Below, piece after piece: positions 31,962 through 42,500 of a DNA stretch of 64,000 nucleotides. Both the position numbers and the translations under genes were made by a program. Under the pieces are notes generated by a model. That model did not search any database. It saw nothing but the letters and a program-made list of their open reading frames with translations, and was not told where the DNA came from. The stretch is from Blepharisma stoltei. Lineage: Eukaryota; Ciliophora; Heterotrichea; Heterotrichida; Blepharismidae. The stretch spans positions 496,001 through 560,000 of the forward strand of contig CAJZBQ010000054.1 of the NCBI GenBank assembly GCA_914767885.1, read 5' to 3'. Position 1 is the stretch's first letter. Each line of letters opens with the position of its first letter.

Positions 31962-32287
31962 CTCCTCGTGAGAAACAAAAAAAATTTGTTTGCTTACGTA
32001 GGGTTTAATTAAAAAAATTACATATAAATTTTATATTAATTTTTTTTTTTTTAAAAATTAAAAAAATTCTAATTCAAAGCTATCTAATACAATAATAATT
32101 TAATTGGTAAATAATATGCTTTAAAATGGTAGCTGCTTAAAAATTAAACAGAATTAGCTCGAGATTCCATAATAATCACTTATATATCAAAATATTTTTT
32201 CCTAAAACTAAATTAAAAATTTGTTTTATTGACTCAAAAAAATAGTGATTTTTCCAAAGGTTTTGTTTTCACACGGAGGGAGAAAGT
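31962..32287. mobile_element. Decayed MITE-like IES, CCGTGAGCGAAC family
   Basis: Left end TAA then CTCCTCGTGAGAAAC with a facing copy; right end TTCACACGGAGGGAGAAAG. The internal sequence resembles the 30914-31296 element, but C-tracts are short and the right flank is not a clean TAA. It lies between genes; the exact right edge is uncertain. Confidence 0.6.
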
Positions 32288-32432
32288 ATGGACGAATAAT
32301 TAAAATAATAAATTATCCCAATAGTAGCTATTAGCTTTGTCAAGCAAAATATCATTTATAGTTAAACTTAGTTGTTAAGCGCTAACTTATATAAACTTCT
32401 GCTTTTTAGTCATTTTGTGGAACTCAAGTCTG

Positions 32433-32765
32433 CTACCTCTTCTTGAATCCATACTTTTTTCTTTCATAGAACATATCTGTCCTTGCAGTCCCCAAATTTA
32501 TAATTTTCGGGCATCCATCCCTATCTTTTTCCAGCCTAACACATTCAAAGCAATAATACGCATCTGAAATCCCTGGATTTCCGCACACAATGCACCTGCC
32601 TTGATTACTTCCAAAATTACACTCATCACAAATCCTAACCAAGCTGCACTGCCTCACCAAGCTATCACAAATGACACATTTCCCATCACAGTTATCACAG
32701 ACTCTTCCAATCGCAATTCCTGGCTGTTTCCTGCACATAATTAAATCAGGGTGATGCTTTGCCAT
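32433..32765 (-). CDS. PHF5A: PHF5A / Rds3, SF3b spliceosome subunit
   Basis: ATG 32765 to the stop at 32433, 110 aa, the exact family length. The sequence is a knot of Cys pairs ([36 protein letters not shown]) that binds three zincs in the SF3b part of U2 snRNP, where it helps recognise the branch point. [16 protein letters not shown] at the start is typical. It matters here because the 15-16-nt introns must be recognised by this machinery. The divergent H3 start lies 66 bp away, so the two share a very short promoter region. Confidence 0.95.
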   Translation of the reverse strand: MAKHHPDLIMCRKQPGIAIGRVCDNCDGKCVICDSLVRQCSLVRICDECNFGSNQGRCIVCGNPGISDAYYCFECVRLEKDRDGCPKIINLGTARTDMFYERKKYGFKKR

Positions 32766-32831
32766 TTTATATCTAAATCCTCATACAAAAATTTAAATAA
32801 AATTGGGGGCATTTTCACTTATAATCAATAA

Positions 32832-33245
32832 ATGGCAAGAACTAAACAAACAGCTCGCAAGACCCCAGCTGGAAAGACTCCTAAAAAACACCTCGCAACC
32901 AAGGCAGCCAAAAAAGTCTCAGCAGTCACCACATCAGGGGTAAAAAAGCCTCACAGATTTCGTCCAGGCACCGTGGCTTTAAGAGAAATCAGGAAATATC
33001 AAAAAAGCACTGAGCTACTAGTAAGAAAACTCCCTTTCCAAAGACTTGTCAGAGAAATCGCCCAAGAATTCAAAACTGACCTTAGATTCCAGTCATCTGC
33101 AGTTCTGGCGCTACAAGAAGCGGCTGAAGCTTATCTCGTTGGTCTATTTGAAGATACCAATTTATGTGCGATCCATGGGAAAAGAGTCACAATCATGCCA
33201 AGAGATATGCAGCTCGCCCGCAGAATCCGAGGAGAAAGGACTTAA
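32832..33245 (+). CDS. H3: Histone H3 with altered N-terminal tail
   Basis: ATG 32832 to TAA 33243-33245, 137 aa. The globular fold is standard H3 ([39 protein letters not shown]). The tail begins ARTKQTARK but then reads [10 protein letters not shown] instead of the usual STGGKAPRKQ, so Ser10 is Thr followed by Pro, and the region before GVKKPHRF has one extra residue and no clear ARKS motif around Lys27. Position 111 in the usual numbering is Gly. It could be a ciliate-specific variant; replication dependence cannot be judged. Confidence 0.95.
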   Translation: MARTKQTARKTPAGKTPKKHLATKAAKKVSAVTTSGVKKPHRFRPGTVALREIRKYQKSTELLVRKLPFQRLVREIAQEFKTDLRFQSSAVLALQEAAEAYLVGLFEDTNLCAIHGKRVTIMPRDMQLARRIRGERT

Positions 33246-33283
33246 TAAGGTTAATTCATGATACTTTAAAATTTTTATATAAA

Positions 33284-35395
33284 ATGTCGTATTCTAGTCA
33301 TAATAAACCCAAAGTACGACGGTTCAAATTAGTCGTGCAAGTGGCAGGGGTGTTTAAACAATTGACGATTTTTCAATGGATGTCAGTTTCTGAGCTGAAA
33401 CAAGAAATCTACAGGCTTTTTGGAGTCCCAGTGCAGCAACAAAGATTGTTTAATGGACATTTGGAACTTTCGAGCAGCAGGATGTTGGAGGACTATCACA
33501 TTTTTAATCAGGATAAGAAAAATAGAATAATTGTGGTCGAGTTTAGGCAGCTTGCAGGGTCGTTTATTAGAATTTGCCCGGGATCTGAAGTAAATTCGGC
33601 GCTATCGCAGCTAGTAGCAGAAATACAGCATGGATTGGCGATTGGACTGGCTCCAAATTTGACGATGGATGGGACTGGAGGGACTTATTTTTTGAAAAAT
33701 ACTTATAAAAAGATCAGGGCAGTTTTTAAACCCCTTGATGAAGAAGCTTTTGCTCCGTTTAACCCGAGAGGCCATGTCGGGAAATTTGGAAGCCCAGGAT
33801 TTCGACCAGGAGTTTTGTCAGGAGAAGCTGGGTATAGAGAAGTTGCCGCGTATTTATTAGACCATCAAAGGTTTTCAGGCGTTCCCAATACTACTCTTGT
33901 TGAATGCCAACATGATAATTTTTATCATGGAACCGACAGAAATGCAGAAAAAAACCCAAAAAAAGGGTCACTGCAAGAATTTATAAAAAGTCAAGGATGT
34001 ATTGAAGATTTCTCGTCTTCACTATTTACCAAGCAAGAAGTTCAAAAAATTGCTATATTAGATATAAGAATATTGAATATGGACCGAAATGAAGCAAATA
34101 TTTTAGTTCAGGATAATTTCCATTTAGTGCCCATTGATCATGGGCTTTCGATCCCTGATTGTTTGGATATTTCTGAATATGACTTGTGCTGGATGTCTTG
34201 GCCACAAGTAAAGAGCCCAATTGAGCCAGAATGTTATGATTATATTGAAACTATTGACCCTGTAGCTGATATAAGCTTGCTGAGAGATACAATGCCATTT
34301 AGAGATAAATGTCTCAGGAACATTAGAGTATCAAGCTTATTATTAAAAAAAGGTGCGGAAGCTGGCCTCAGTCTTTTTCATATCGGCTCAATGTTGTATC
34401 GTGAAGGATACGAAGACAACCCATCTATAATAGAAAACATTATCGATAAATCTCGAAATATGTATTATACCCTCAACGAGCACCTCCATACTCGACTTAT
34501 GATTGAGCGATCTTTAAGCCCTCGAATAAAAAACAATCGTCAGCGTGCCTTTTCTTCAGGCGAGGAGTCTTTCCTAGACACTTTAGCCAGACTTTCCCCC
34601 AAGAATCAAAGTTCTCCACAGAACACTGAGACAGATACGTCTGATAATGCTTATGATGTAGTCATGATGATTTCTGAATTATCTGACTCCCTCTCTTTAA
34701 ATTGGAACAAAAATGTCTATTCCCAATTTAAAAGGGGCTAATTTTTTTTCGATAAAAATTTTAAATAATAAATATGGTACGCTATTTTGAAAATTAATTT
34801 ATTTTTATGAAGAAATAATTCAAAAATTAATTGATTTAGTGCGAAAACTTTTCTACTTGCATTTTTTCTATTAAATTAGCCAAAACTAATTTATAAAAAT
34901 TAGTATTTTCGCCATTGTCTTTTTAAAAAAGTTATAAAACGAGCACACATTCTACTTGAGCTTTGTCTTTTAAATTAGGTCAAAACTAATTTTCATAAAA
35001 AATAAGAATTTTCATTAATAAAATTTTTTATGTAAAAAAATTGTTCTAATTTAAAGGGGGTTAAAGTACCCAAAGTCAAATTTTTACCGATTTTTTGTTC
35101 AATTTAAAGCGGGGAGAGTGAAGAAGACGAAGAAGACCATGAAAATTTCCCCCATCTGGACTCTCTAGGGAGGAGCCTCTCACTGCCTTCTTTAATGGAT
35201 GATCATTCTATTAAGAAGAAAGTCAAGAAAAAGCGTGATGAAGACGAAGCGTTCAATCAAAAATTATTTTATTATATAGAAGCCTTCATGGAGCAAGCTA
35301 TCGAAATGAAGGTCAAAGATCTTAGAAGTAATTCTTACTTAGAAAATGAAACCCCTGAAGGGCGTATCAGATCCTGCAGTTATGCACTTGGCTAA
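33284..35395 (+). CDS. Ubiquitin-like-domain PI4-kinase-related protein (PI4K gamma type), one IES
   Basis: I choose ATG 33284, just after the H3 stop; IES 34687-35121 must be removed, leaving 558 aa. Residues 1-90 form a ubiquitin-like fold (VQVAGVFKQLTIFQ, QQQRLFNGHLEL). The kinase core (about 125-400) has GTGGTYFL, RAVFKPLDEE with the ATP-binding Lys, GYREVAAYLLDH, the catalytic stretch LNMDRNEANILV and the metal site IDHGLSIPD. This arrangement is that of plant-type PI4K gamma / UbDK proteins, several of which act as protein kinases, so lipid kinase activity is not assured. The tail is Ser/Glu-rich; the IES lies in it. Confidence 0.88.
34687..35121. mobile_element. MITE-like IES, TTTAAATTGGAAC family (TGA flanks)
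   Basis: TGA at 34684-34686 and 35119-35121. Left end CTCCCTCTC then TTTAAATTGGAAC, right end inverse with GGGGAGAG. Excision gives SELSEEDEEDHE in the kinase gene and leaves the total divisible by three. Confidence 0.92.
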
Positions 35396-35422
35396 TTTTA
35401 ACATTTACTTTAAGTTAAATGT

Positions 35423-36229
35423 TTATACGTGCGCATCTGGTAGGATTTTTTGGAAGTTATGATACAGCTGCTCAGCTGTCTCCTCTTCTGAGGAGTTTTT
35501 TATTCTACAGAGCTGAGAAAATACGAGAGGTAAGTATTTCGGGAAATTCTGCGGCTTCTCCTCTTCTAATGGCTCAGGTATCATTTCTTTAATAATTTGT
35601 GAGGGTGAGTCTGTTTCTATTAAAATGTTTGTGAGAGGGATTCTTTCAATTACAGACTGATGTTTGGCTTTTCATACAGAAACCATGCTCAGACTGAACA
35701 TCACTTCATTGGGAAAGTGAGCCAAAAGCTCTTGTGTCATCTCTCATGGCCCTTCATAAGAATGCATAATAAAAGGGACCCTTGAGTTTTTCATTTCCTG
35801 TCTTAAGATTTTTATGACTTTTCCAAATGCAGAAACACAGTGGATGCTCATCAATCTTCTGTATTTTAAAGCAATCCTGATCTGGCGTCTAAAAAAGTCT
35901 TCTTGGAGCATTTTAGGAGCTAATTTACTTTTATAGTGGTCAAGCCCAATTTCTCCAACATATATTTTATTGGATGAAGCTAATAAAGCTTCCATTCTTT
36001 CTTCTCAGCCATCAATTGCACTATTAATATACCAAGGATGAATTCCTATGCAAGGAATTATTCTAGAGTTAATTATGTTTAATTCGAGCACTTGATTTCA
36101 GTCATTTTCTTGGATTCCGTTACAAATAAAATCAGTGACTCCTGCTCTATTCGCTTCTTCTAGAACTCTTTCAATAATATTTATTTCTTGAAGGTGGCAG
36201 TGAGCATCTAATAAAGTTCTAGCTCTCAT
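35423..36229 (-). CDS. TatD-family metal-dependent deoxyribonuclease
   Basis: ATG 36229 to TAA 35423-35425, 268 aa, with TGA as Trp (NDWNQVL, GPWEMTQ, SVWKAK). The TIM-barrel metal motifs are present: LLDAHCHLQ at the N-terminus, CIGIHPWYI, VGEIGLDHYKS, SIHCVSAFGK, IMHSYEGPW and LIETDSPSQ. TatD enzymes are Mg-dependent DNases implicated in DNA repair and apoptosis-like DNA breakdown. The stop of the neighbouring SF-assemblin gene is 3 bp upstream of this start on the same strand. Confidence 0.92.
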
Positions 36230-36232
36230 TAA

Positions 36233-36988
36233 TTAAATATTAGTCAAAGAATTTAATTTCGTACAAGTCTCTTCCAAAAGTCCTAACAGCGTTTCTTCTG
36301 AGCTTTCTCTCTCATTTCTCTCCTGCTCAATTTCACTTTTAATTTTTGCAATTAAATCTTGCAGCATAAACAGCATAGCTTCTTCGGTTTCTTCTCTTGC
36401 TTTTCTTTCTACCTCTAGTGCTTCCTGCGTTTTCTGGATATTTTCGTTAATTTTTTCTGATAATTCTTCGCTAGTTTTCTCAATCTCAATTTTTTCACTT
36501 GTCATCATTTCTTCAATTTTATTGATTTTTTCTTCAAGGAAGCTTTTCACTGATTTTATGGAGTCAGATCTGGCTTGGCTTTCTCTCGATAAATCAGATT
36601 TTAAGGAGTTTAAACGGTCGTCGAATATTTTTTGGAATTTTAAATCTGAGTCTCTTTTGTCAATGGAAGATTGCTGCAACAAATTTGTAAGAACTTGCTC
36701 TTGATCCAATAGCTCTTTAGATTTAGAATCAAAGAAGTCTTCACGGGTTTCTTTTAGTTGGGATAATGAATCTGAGATCGAGTCTAACTGAGCTTTATGT
36801 GCTGTGAATTTTTTTGAGTTTTGCTCTTCAAATTCTGCTAAATTTAATTCAAGTTCTTTACATTTTCGCTCGAGCTGGTCAACCCTTGTTCCTCTCTCAG
36901 AGTCAATCCCAGTTTGAATTGTAGAAAGGCAGCTTGAAATTTGAAAAATCCTATCTTGATTAAGAGAAGAAAAACTACTAAAACTCAT
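36233..36988 (-). CDS. SF-assemblin (striated rootlet fibre protein)
   Basis: ATG 36988 to TAA 36233-36235, 251 aa. Nearly the whole protein is a coiled coil with Ser-rich head SFSSFSSLNQDRIFQISS and a regular pattern of about 29 residues, as in SF-assemblins that build the striated fibres anchored to basal bodies. The end (EEAMLFMLQDLIAKIKSEI) is characteristic. No intron or IES. Confidence 0.85.
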   Translation of the reverse strand: MSFSSFSSLNQDRIFQISSCLSTIQTGIDSERGTRVDQLERKCKELELNLAEFEEQNSKKFTAHKAQLDSISDSLSQLKETREDFFDSKSKELLDQEQVLTNLLQQSSIDKRDSDLKFQKIFDDRLNSLKSDLSRESQARSDSIKSVKSFLEEKINKIEEMMTSEKIEIEKTSEELSEKINENIQKTQEALEVERKAREETEEAMLFMLQDLIAKIKSEIEQERNERESSEETLLGLLEETCTKLNSLTNI

Positions 36989-37033
36989 ATAAAATATAAG
37001 AAATAAATAAGAGATATTATATTTAATTCACAA

Positions 37034-39104
37034 ATGAACTATAAGGAGTTGATTTTTGTTTGGATTGGAATTACAAGCTTTTTTTATATTCCAATTGGAA
37101 TTATGCTGCATAAGAGATCTAAAAGAAAAGCTATCAGAAACAGATCGCCTGTGCTAGTTCTGATAATACATTGATCAAATTATTTGCAATGCTGCCTATT
37201 TCTTACAACTTTGTACTTATCGGTTAAAAAACAATATACATAAAATGGCGTATGGCGACCGACCCACCCTCTCAGTGGTGGTTACCCATGTATATCCGGG
37301 CATGGTTTTTGGAGCCAGGAATTAGCCCAACAACGTCTGGGACCTCGAAGCGAGAGGCCTAAGTGCGAGAGCCGCTGTTTTTGCGACCAGACCCATGGGC
37401 AGTTATTCGTGACTTCTTTTTGCCAGCAGCGCTCAGCCCAGTGAGTGCCCGAAATGAGGCAGGGTGAATTTACCTGCCTAAGCTGCTTTAGTGGCTCGCC
37501 CCGAATGGCGAAAGCTGTTGAGTTCTTTCTCGGGATGACCGGAAAAGAGGGGAGGCGAGTTAGACACCAAAACGGGGGTCTCTCCAGTTGAAAAGGTGCC
37601 CTTCAATGGGCAGATCTGGCGGACGACGAAGCGGAGTTGGCGTAAGCTTAGGCGACGATCCAAGTTGGAAATGGAGGCGGTCAGCAAAGCCGGTATGAGA
37701 CGGCCCTTGACAATACCTCTACCGAGAAACCGAGGGTTTCGGCCCGGGCTTGGTGAACGCTCTGCCACCACACGGGAAACCGTGGCATGCGACCTCGGAC
37801 GTAGTAGGGACCTTAAATACCCAGCGTAATCTTAATCTTAATCTTAATCTTAATCGGTTAAAAACACTGAGCCCAGCTTATTTGATGGAATATACCGAGC
37901 ATTGTCAATAGTTTTGCATTACTCAAAGTTTTTCCCATTCTTACAAAGATGCTATAGGGTTTATTTTATTTTTAAACTTGACTGCAATATTGACGAAGCG
38001 GACAGTACTTTTAGGAAAAATATTCATAGAGCGAGCCAAAATTGACAGGTAAAAATTTATTTACTAACTCCACTATTTTAAATTGGAACAAAATTTTTTT
38101 TATATATAGATGAAAATACTAATTTTTTTTAAAATTTAATTTGACTTAATTTAATAAAAAAGTGAGAGTAGAATGCTATTTAAACAATTTTCACACTGAA
38201 TATCGATTGAATCTTTAAATTTATGTTCAGAAAAATAATTAAAATTCAAATATATTAACATTCAATTTATATTTTTTTAAATACAATTTTTTAAAAATAA
38301 ACACCTTTTAAAGTGTAACAGGATTTTTTGATCCACTTTAATAGGGGAGTAAGTCTTTTACCTATTTTACTAATTGCGGGTGGAATTTCATATTTTGATA
38401 TCACAGAAAAAGCTTTTCCTATCGCTTTTTATGATGTTAACTCTCAAAGTATTACAGAAATTGTATATTTATTAGCGCTATTTTTAGAAGAAATTTCTTT
38501 TGTATTTGCAGTCTATGCACTACGAAATGTAAATGATGATTATAATATGACAAAGGAACTCACTTTGATATGCACATTATGAATTCTGACTGGGCTAGTA
38601 TCAATTTATCCAAACGATACAGTATGAAGAATTTGTGAAATATGCAAAGACCATATAATTATGATAATTTGTTCTTGCTACCCTCTATATAACAGTTTTA
38701 AAGAAAGTTCATTTGAAGAAGTCCTGACATTAGAAATGCTGCAGTCTCTCGATTTAATTTTGCAATGCAGAACCACACTTGAAGCGTTTGAAGACTCATT
38801 GCGAAGCTATAATGTCAAAATTAAAGAGCATAGTTGTTCTGAGTATTTACAGTTGTGATTGAAATGTGAATATTCTAAGTATAACCCTGATAATGATATG
38901 ATCCAAAATGAAGCAGTGATTTCAGCATCAAATTTACAGCTCCAAGATAACTCTAGTATAAATAGTATTCAGTCAGAAGTATATAATATTTTAAACGACA
39001 TCTGCTTTCCTCATTTCAAGAAATCCCAAGTTTATTTAGACTTAATGCGATATATTACCAAGCAGCAAATTTATATAAACCGACTCTTGCAAACCTCATT
39101 CTAA
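37034..39104 (+). CDS. Seven-transmembrane protein with C-terminal RGS domain (one insertion, one IES)
   Basis: ATG 37034 to the TAA at 39102-39104; removing R6 (634 bp) and IES 38068-38352 leaves 383 aa. About seven hydrophobic helices span residues 5-245 (for example LIFVWIGITSFFYIPIGIML and FLEEISFVFAVYAL). Residues 260-380 form an RGS domain (LEMLQSLDLILQCRTTLEAF, EHSCSEYLQLWLKCEYSKY, HFKKSQVYLDLMRY). RGS domains speed GTP hydrolysis on G-alpha; a 7TM-RGS layout is known from plants and ciliates. TGA is Trp in IIHWSNY, CTLWIL and LQLWLK. It diverges from SF-assemblin with only 45 bp between starts. Confidence 0.82.
37232..37865 (+). mobile_element. R6: LINE/SINE-like insertion with (CTTAAT)n tail inside the 7TM-RGS gene
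   Basis: Flanked by ATCGGTTAAAAAAC (37219-37232) and ATCGGTTAAAAAC (37853-37865). It is nearly identical to R3, differing by a few substitutions and 1-bp indels, and ends in four to five CTTAAT units. Removal of 634 bp gives TLYLSVKNTEPSL in frame. Confidence 0.88.
38068..38352. mobile_element. MITE-like IES, TTTAAATTGGAAC family (TAA flanks)
   Basis: TAA at 38065-38067 and 38350-38352. Ends CTCCACTATTTTAAATTGGAAC and, inverted, CTCCCCTATTAAAGTGG; more diverged than other members. Excision gives IYLLSLLPILLIAGG. Confidence 0.88.
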
Positions 39105-39127
39105 TTCTTCATTATAATAACTTCTCA

Positions 39128-39456
39128 CTCCGCTTAATTAGCTATTAAGAGTTTGCTCGTTAAGGCATGGATTAATGAAAAAATAGTATTCAAATTATTT
39201 ATAAAAATTGTTTTTTGTTTTTTTAATCCAAATTTAAAAAATGAAATCTAATTAAATTTGAGAATTATGTTTTAAAATGCAAGCTGACAAAAATTTTACA
39301 TAATTTTCTTTCGATTTCATTATAATAATCAATAATTTTTTAATAGAAATAGTTTATATCCTAAAATTTATATTAAACAATTTTTTGGGGAAATGGCTAA
39401 TTATCCCCAAAATAAGGATTTCTGGTGGTTTTACTCATAAATAAGGGGGAGGGTCA
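39128..39456. mobile_element. Diverged MITE-like IES between genes (TCA flanks)
   Basis: TCA at 39125-39127 and 39454-39456. Left CTCCGCTTAATTAGC, right TAAGGGGGAGGG; internal text resembles the CCGTGAGCGAAC family (ACAAAAATTTTACATAATTTTC region). Not testable by frame. Confidence 0.65.
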
Positions 39457-39557
39457 GTATAGTTCTGATTAAATGGCAGCAGTCATGATAATTAATTTTA
39501 GTAGTTAAATTAATATCTGCAAATTTTAGCTTCATTAATTATTCATTAATTAAATAC

Positions 39558-42500
39558 TTATTTGTGTTGTTGATTTTTGAGTTTCATATCTTTGAATAGT
39601 GAATTTCTTGTTTGTAAGCTTTGAGGCGTGTCAATTTCTTTACATTTTCCATCATGCATAACAATAATTAAGTTGCTATTCATAATTGTTCCGATTCTAT
39701 GAGCAATCATAAGCACAGTGCATCCAAAAAATTTTGTTTGAATAAGTCTTTGGATTTGACTGTCAGTTTCATGATCAATTCCAGCAGTTGCTTCATCAAA
39801 TAAAATAATTTTTGTGTGGCTTAGCATTGCTCTTCCTAAGCTTATTAATTGACGTTCACCCACTGACAAATTAAGCCCATCATTTTTTACTTGGAAATCA
39901 ATTAAAAATCTTGACAAGCCGACATTGTCTAATGCTTGAGAAATTTCTGCATCAGTTTTTGCATGTGTAGGGTCGAGATTGTCTTTGAGAGTCCCAGAAA
40001 ATACAAGCGGATCTTGTGGGACTAAGGTTAAAGCTGACCTTAACTTTTGTAAACTTATTTGAGCTATATTGATTCCATCTATAAAAATAGAGCCTGAAGA
40101 TATTTCTACAAGTCTAAGCAGGCATAAGAAAATTGATGATTTTCCACTTCCTGTTCTGCCAATTAATCCTATTTTTTGGCCACCTGAAATAGAAAAGGAA
40201 AGATCTTTAAGTACTATTGGAGAGTTTGGGCGATATCTCATTTCAACATTCCTAAACTCTATAGAGGGATTATTTGGCCAATTTTGCAATTTTATGTCAG
40301 TTTGAAAGCTACTTTCCTTACTCCCCCCTCCGTGAGCAAACAAAACCATTAGAAAAATCCCTATTTTTTGCCCAAAAACCCACCCTCCATGAGCGAGCAA
40401 AAATTTTTGATGAAAAAAAATTTTGATACATAAGTGATAATTAGTATAATGAAATCTATAGCTAATTCTGTTTAATTTTAAACAAATTGCGTTTAAAACA
40501 TAAATTTTATAAATTAGATTAATATTTGCTTTCCAATTTTTGCGAATTAATTTTCAACAAAAAAAATTTCTATAAAATTTATATTTAAATTTTTTAAAAA
40601 AAAATTAACCCCACTCCGTGAGCGAACAAAATGTTTTTGTTCGCTCACAGAGGGAGGGAATTAGCAATATTTATATACTGAGCTGCTCTTTCCACAGAAA
40701 TTGCACTATTTTCAGTGTCTGCAAGCATTCCAATAAAATATGTGACTCCTTCTGACAGAGAAAATATATAAGTTAGGGTAATTCCAATTACTCCAGGCGA
40801 TATATCATCTCACACAACAATAAGTACAGCCACGATACAAGTAACAAGAGAACTCAAAATCCCTAAACTTACAGTCATTCAGCATTTGCAAGCCCCCAAA
40901 GAGTACTGAACCCTTGAATTTTGATTCAGCAGCTTATAATTTTTTGCAAGAAAATTTTCTTTTTGTTTAAAAGTTCTGATTATTTTTGCACCTGTGATAG
41001 TTTCTCCAAAATGATTTAAAATAGGAGACCTTGAGTTCGCCTCAAGTCTTGTTAATTCAATAGCAATACCTAAAAATTCATTTTTCACTTTATTTGAAAA
41101 ATAAATTAATGGTGCCATTAAAGGAATAGTAATTGGAAAATAGATGATAATCAATACCAATTTTGAGACAGCACTGCATATTTCTGCAATTAGGCTGCCT
41201 ATGTTTCTAGCTATAGCTTCATCTATAATATTCATATCTTTACTAAGCCTATTTAGCAGCCTACCCAATGGAGTTACATCATAAAACAGGTTCACCGGCG
41301 CTTTTATAAAGGAAATTATCATTTTCTCATGAATTTTCTTAGATGCTCTAATTCCAAGAAAAACCAGCATAGAAAGCGATCTGACATAGACAAAAAGACT
41401 CCCGCCGACTCGCAATAAAAGATACCAGTAAAGATATTTAGAAGCATCTAAAGATTCAGTTGTCCAATTTTTTAAGACGATGTCTGCTATCATTTTTGTG
41501 GATGCCCATAATGACATTGCTATAAATGCTGTTATCAGCATGCAATATCCACCAGAAAAATTAAAATAAGTTTTGTAAATTTTAGGGTCAACCCTACCAA
41601 TTTCTTTTTTTTCTTCTGCTATCAGTCTGTTTTGAGAGTTGGAAATTTCTTCTAAAGACACTTCAGAGCGATTAACGAAGCTCTCACTCCCCCCCTTTAA
41701 ATTGGAACAAAATATAGGTAAAATTTCCACTTTTTTGGTAAATTAACCCCCCTTTAAATTTGAACAAAATTTAATTTTATAATAAAAATTTTATATATAT
41801 AAAAATCATATTTTTTATGTAAAAAGTTTTGATATAAGTTAAACGTTTCTTCTTAACTAAAATTAAAAATTTAGTTGTATCTTGCTCTTGTTTAAAGAAG
41901 AGAGTATAAAGAGCATCTTATTTAAATAAATTTATTATCCTTAATTGCTAAATTTTAACAACATTTAATTTTTGTTTTTTTAAAAATTTTTCAAAAAAAA
42001 TTTTATTTTTTAGATAAAAGTAAATATTTTTTATTTAAATAATTTAGATATAAATTCAATGCGAATTCTTTATAAAAATTGAAAATTTAGTTATTTCTTG
42101 CTTTTATTTTAAACAATAGAGTATAAATAACATCTTATTTAAACAAAATTAGCACTTTGATCGATAAATTTTCTAAAATTGTTTTTTAATTTTTTTTTTA
42201 TCAATAAAAATAATAATTTTTGTGTAAATAGTTTTGATACCAATTAATAACGGCGTATTAATTAATAATACAAAATTTTGTTATATCTTGCTTTGTCTTA
42301 AAGGATATAGAGTAAATAGCATTTTATTAAACAAATTTATTAATCTAATTCGATAAATTTTTGAAAATGTTTTTTTTTTTTAACCCACCTTTTAAACTGG
42401 AACAAAATTTTTTGTTCCAATTTAAAGGGGGGGGAGTCAGTGAATTGCAACTTTTCTGTAGTAACAATTTGCTTTACAGTTCCATTTTCGAGCATAGCTA

